Positions 6,705 through 8,997 of a stretch of 8,997 nt of DNA are shown here, in pieces (the first letter of the stretch is position 1; each line of letters starts with the position of its first letter). Origin of the DNA: an uncultured Duganella sp. (GTDB lineage Bacteria; Pseudomonadota; Gammaproteobacteria; Burkholderiales; Burkholderiaceae). Below the pieces are notes generated by a model. That model was not told where the DNA came from, ran no database searches, and worked only from the letters and a program-made list of their open reading frames with translations. The position numbers were made by a program, and so were the translations under genes. The stretch covers positions 1 to 8,997 of the forward strand of contig CAMLRG010000219.1 in NCBI GenBank assembly GCA_946482335.1, written 5' to 3'.

Positions 6705-7886
6705 TTATTTTGCAAGGCGGATGCCGGTGAACTGCCAGCGCGCGCTGGCGGGGAAGAAGTTGCGGTAGCTGGCGCGGGAATGGCCCTGCGGCGTGGCGAG
6801 GCTGGAGCCGCGCAGCACGTATTGGTTGACCATGAACTTGCCGTTGTATTCGCCGATTGCCCCTTGCGCGGGACGGAAGCCGGGATAGGGGGCATAACTG
6901 CTGCTGGTCCATTGCCAGCAGTGGCCGAACATTTGCGCCAGCGCGCCCTCGCCTGCCGCGTGCTCCCATTCGGCTTCCGTCGGCAGGCGGGCACCGGCCC
7001 AGTGGGCATAGGCGTCCGCTTCGAACAGGGAAATGTGGGCCACCGGCGCGTCCGGATCGAGCGCCTGCTGGCCGTGCAGCGTAAAGGCGCTCCAGCCCGT
7101 GCCGCCGTCGGGGCGCCGCCAGTACAGCGGCGCACCCACTTCCTGCGCGCGCACCCAATCCCATCCTTCGGCCAGCCAGAGTGTGGGATCGCGGTAGCCT
7201 CCCGCCTCGATGAAGGCGAAGTATTCGGCATTGGTCACCAGCCGCGTGGAGAGCTCGAACGGCGCCAGGTAGACCTTGTGGCGCGGCAGTTCGTTGTCAA
7301 AGCAAAAGCCGTCGCCGCAATGGCCGATCTCGTGCACGCCGCCGCTGAACGGCTGCCACGCCTGCGGTATGGCGGGCGCGCTGGCGGCAACGGGCGGCAG
7401 GTAGGCGGGCAGCATCGGGTTTTGCGCCAGCAAGTGTTTGATGTCGGTAAGGATCAGCTCCTGGTGCTGCTGTTCGTGCTGCAAGCCAAGCGTCAATAGC
7501 GCGGCCAGCGCCGGCTCGGTGCCGGCAAGCCGCGTCGCCAGCGCCGCGATGCGCGCATCGACATTGCTGCGGTAGGCGCGCACTTCCGCCATCGAAGGCC
7601 GCGTCAGCAAGCCGCGCTGGGGCCGCGGGTGCTTGTCGCCCACGCCGTTGTAGTAAGAGTTGAACAGTACCCGGAAGGCCGGATGGAAAGGTTGGAAGTC
7701 CCGTTCGAAACGCTCCAGGATAAAGGTTTCGAAGAACCAGGTGGTATGCGCCAGATGCCATTTGACCGGGCTGGCATCGGGCATCGACTGCGCAGCGCTA
7801 TCCTCGTCGGACAGCGGCGCAGCCAGCGCCATGGTTGCCGCGCGCACTTGCGCGTAGCGTTCGATCCAGAGGTTGGCGTCACGCAT
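6705..7886 (-). CDS. egtB: EgtB-type sulfoxide synthase (ergothioneine biosynthesis)
   Basis: A non-haem iron enzyme that joins a thiol to hercynine and oxidises it to the sulfoxide precursor of ergothioneine. From the ATG at 7886 it has 393 residues. The N-terminal DinB-like domain supplies the three iron ligands: His47 (KWHLAHTTWFFE) and His137/His141 (LQHEQQHQELILTDIKH). The C-terminal FGE-sulfatase domain carries LPTEAEWEHAA (301-311), HCWQWTSSSY (322-331) and ends YRNFFPASARWQFTGIRLAK. The DYPIR-like segment that binds gamma-glutamylcysteine in mycobacterial EgtB is not evident, and no egtA is present, so cysteine may be the thiol donor (inference). The start is uncertain: 7886 overlaps the egtD stop by 8 bp, while an ATG at 7925 or a GTG at 7949 lies deeper in egtD; none has a clear Shine-Dalgarno. 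A role as selenoneine synthase (SenA-like) cannot be excluded, but the motifs look like ordinary EgtB. Confidence 0.92.
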   Translation of the reverse strand: MRDANLWIERYAQVRAATMALAAPLSDEDSAAQSMPDASPVKWHLAHTTWFFETFILERFERDFQPFHPAFRVLFNSYYNGVGDKHPRPQRGLLTRPSMAEVRAYRSNVDARIAALATRLAGTEPALAALLTLGLQHEQQHQELILTDIKHLLAQNPMLPAYLPPVAASAPAIPQAWQPFSGGVHEIGHCGDGFCFDNELPRHKVYLAPFELSTRLVTNAEYFAFIEAGGYRDPTLWLAEGWDWVRAQEVGAPLYWRRPDGGTGWSAFTLHGQQALDPDAPVAHISLFEADAYAHWAGARLPTEAEWEHAAGEGALAQMFGHCWQWTSSSYAPYPGFRPAQGAIGEYNGKFMVNQYVLRGSSLATPQGHSRASYRNFFPASARWQFTGIRLAK

Positions 7887-8904
7887 CGCTGGCGGCGGCG
7901 TGCATGACTGCAAACCAGTGGGCATCGTCGGTCCAGACGCCGTCGACACGGAAGCCGGCTTCGTACAGCAGCGCGCGGAAACCCTGCACCGTGTACTTGT
8001 AGCTGTTCTCGGTGTGGATGCGTTCGCCTTGCGCGAAACTGCGCTCGCCGCCGCGCCAGCACACCGTCAGCGGGCACCGCGCTTCGAGGTGCATCTCGAT
8101 CCGGCTTTCCGCATCGTTGAAGAAGGCGACGTGGCGCCATTGGGCCGGGTCGAAGTCGGCGCCGGCCAGGTGGTTCAGGCGGCGCAGCAAGTTCAGGTTG
8201 AAGGCGGCGGTAACGCCGATCGCATCGTCATAGGCCGCATCCAGTACCGAAGCGTCTTTGATCAGGTCGACCCCGATCAGCAAGCCGCCGTCCGCGCCCA
8301 CGTTGTCGCGTACCTGGCGCAGGAAGGCGATCGCCTCGTGCGGCATGAAATTGCCGATCGAGGAGCCGGGATAGAAAAACTGCCGGCGCGGCAGCGGCAC
8401 CGAAGCCGGCAGCGACAGCGGCTGCGACAAGTCCATCACCAGCGGGGTGACGTCGATGGCGGGAAAGCGCTGGCGCAGCTGGGTTGCCGCCTGCTGCAGG
8501 AAGTCGCCGGCAATATCGACCGGCACATATTGGCGCGGCTGCAGCAAGGGGAACAGGCTGGCGGCCTTGGCGCAATTGCCCGCCCCCAGGTCGATCAAGG
8601 TGGCGCCGGGGCCGATACGCGCCGCCATGTCGGCGCCGAAGCGGGAAAAAATGCCGGCTTCCGTGCGGGTCGGATAATACTCGGGCAATTCGCAGATCGC
8701 TTCGAACAGGTGCGATCCCAGGCTGTCGTAAAAATATTTCGGCGCGGTACTGGCCTGCGGCGCCAGCAAGCCGGCGCTGATCTCGGCAATCGCAGCGGGG
8801 TCGCCATGGGCGGTATTGGCCGCGGTTCTGTGTGCCTGACGGGTCGAGGCGCTGCTTGTTTCCGGCGCGATCAGGTGGATCGCAGCCGTGCGGGACAAAG
8901 TCAT
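7879..8904 (-). CDS. egtD: L-histidine N-alpha-methyltransferase EgtD
   Basis: This SAM-dependent enzyme trimethylates histidine to hercynine, the shared precursor of ergothioneine and selenoneine. It has 341 residues, the usual length being about 320-330. Family motifs in order: PKYFYDSLGSHLFEAI (55-70) and ELPEYYPTRTE (72-82); the SAM-binding loop IDLGAGNCAKA (104-114); FYPGSSIGNF (177-186), whose Asn185 corresponds to the substrate-binding Asn of mycobacterial EgtD; Tyr225 in the AYDDAIG stretch; and ENSYKYT (299-305), where Glu299 and Ser301 match the imidazole-binding pair. About 35 N-terminal residues are Ser/Thr/Ala-rich and probably disordered. An AGGAG lies nine bases upstream of the start. 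The stop overlaps the preferred egtB start by 8 bp, so egtD-egtB form one operon with egtD first. Confidence 0.95.
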   Translation of the reverse strand: MTLSRTAAIHLIAPETSSASTRQAHRTAANTAHGDPAAIAEISAGLLAPQASTAPKYFYDSLGSHLFEAICELPEYYPTRTEAGIFSRFGADMAARIGPGATLIDLGAGNCAKAASLFPLLQPRQYVPVDIAGDFLQQAATQLRQRFPAIDVTPLVMDLSQPLSLPASVPLPRRQFFYPGSSIGNFMPHEAIAFLRQVRDNVGADGGLLIGVDLIKDASVLDAAYDDAIGVTAAFNLNLLRRLNHLAGADFDPAQWRHVAFFNDAESRIEMHLEARCPLTVCWRGGERSFAQGERIHTENSYKYTVQGFRALLYEAGFRVDGVWTDDAHWFAVMHAAASDA

Positions 8905-8912
8905 GGCTCAGG

Positions 8913-8917
8913 CTCCT
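8913..8917 (-). promoter_or_regulatory. Ribosome binding site of egtD
   Basis: On the minus strand AGGAG lies eight bases before the ATG at 8904 and supports that start for the egtD-egtB operon. Confidence 0.75.
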
Positions 8918-8931
8918 GGGACATTTTTGCT

Positions 8932-8937
8932 ATCATA
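8932..8937 (-). promoter_or_regulatory. Candidate -10 of the egtD-egtB operon
   Basis: TATGAT on the minus strand, five of six matches to the -10 consensus, would start transcription roughly 20 bases before the egtD start codon. The best -35 options at 16-18 bp spacing (TACCTG, GTACCT or GGTACC) are weak. Confidence 0.4.
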
Positions 8938-8966
8938 GCTGAATATCCAAGACCAGGTACCGTGCC

Positions 8967-8978
8967 CTCCTTGAGGAG
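8967..8978. repeat. Short inverted repeat upstream of egtD
   Basis: CTCC-TTGA-GGAG, extendable by GC/GC (8964-8965 with 8980-8981) past one mismatch. It lies upstream of the candidate egtD promoter and could be an operator half or a leader hairpin of a gene beyond the right edge. Too short to assign. Confidence 0.25.
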
Positions 8979-8997
8979 TGCGGCTCGTCATCATCGT

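Noticed and set aside
8961..8997. A further gene or RNA at the right edge
   Set aside because: Only 37 bases with a short inverted repeat remain; no start codon or RNA family signature can be supported.

Overview
The window is GC-rich, densely coded DNA carrying seven complete genes of confident or probable type, one complete gene of unknown function and one gene cut by the left edge. Gene content and protein style (a LeuA of about 565 residues, an Oxalobacteraceae-like chemoreceptor, EgtB/EgtD, and a SelD-coupled glycosyltransferase) suggest a betaproteobacterium of the Burkholderiales, most likely Oxalobacteraceae (Massilia/Duganella/Janthinobacterium type). This placement is inferred from sequence character, not from a database search. 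I see no mobile element, tRNA, rRNA or CRISPR array; it looks like ordinary chromosome with accessory metabolism.

Layout. (1) Positions 1-1844, plus strand: the C-terminal end of a SenB-like glycosyltransferase, then selD (selenophosphate synthase) overlapping it by ATGA, then a small HD-domain hydrolase 4 bp later. These form a tight selenium operon. (2) Positions 1848-2965, minus strand: an Lrp/AsnC-family regulator followed, again through an ATGA overlap, by a 226-residue protein I do not recognise. (3) Positions 2966-3252: a divergent control region. It holds a strong promoter, a 25-codon leader ORF rich in leucine CTA codons, alternative RNA stems and three AT-rich repeats that look like Lrp-family operators. 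(4) Positions 3253-4950, plus strand: leuA, then a hairpin terminator, then a methyl-accepting chemotaxis protein (5055-6674). (5) Positions 6705-8904, minus strand: egtD then egtB, overlapping, with their own ribosome binding site and a candidate promoter near the right edge.

How they fit together. EgtD makes hercynine from histidine, and EgtB adds sulfur on the way to ergothioneine. SelD makes selenophosphate and a SenB-type enzyme would turn it into a selenosugar. Hercynine plus selenosugar are the substrates of the selenoneine synthase SenA, known from other bacteria. The window may therefore hold most of a selenoneine/ergothioneine locus, interrupted by lrp, leuA and a chemoreceptor; a dedicated senA, if present, would be expected just left of position 1. 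The most original signal is the leuA control region, where a probable leaderless, CTA-rich leader peptide and a neighbouring Lrp-family regulator both appear positioned to sense leucine or amino-acid status.
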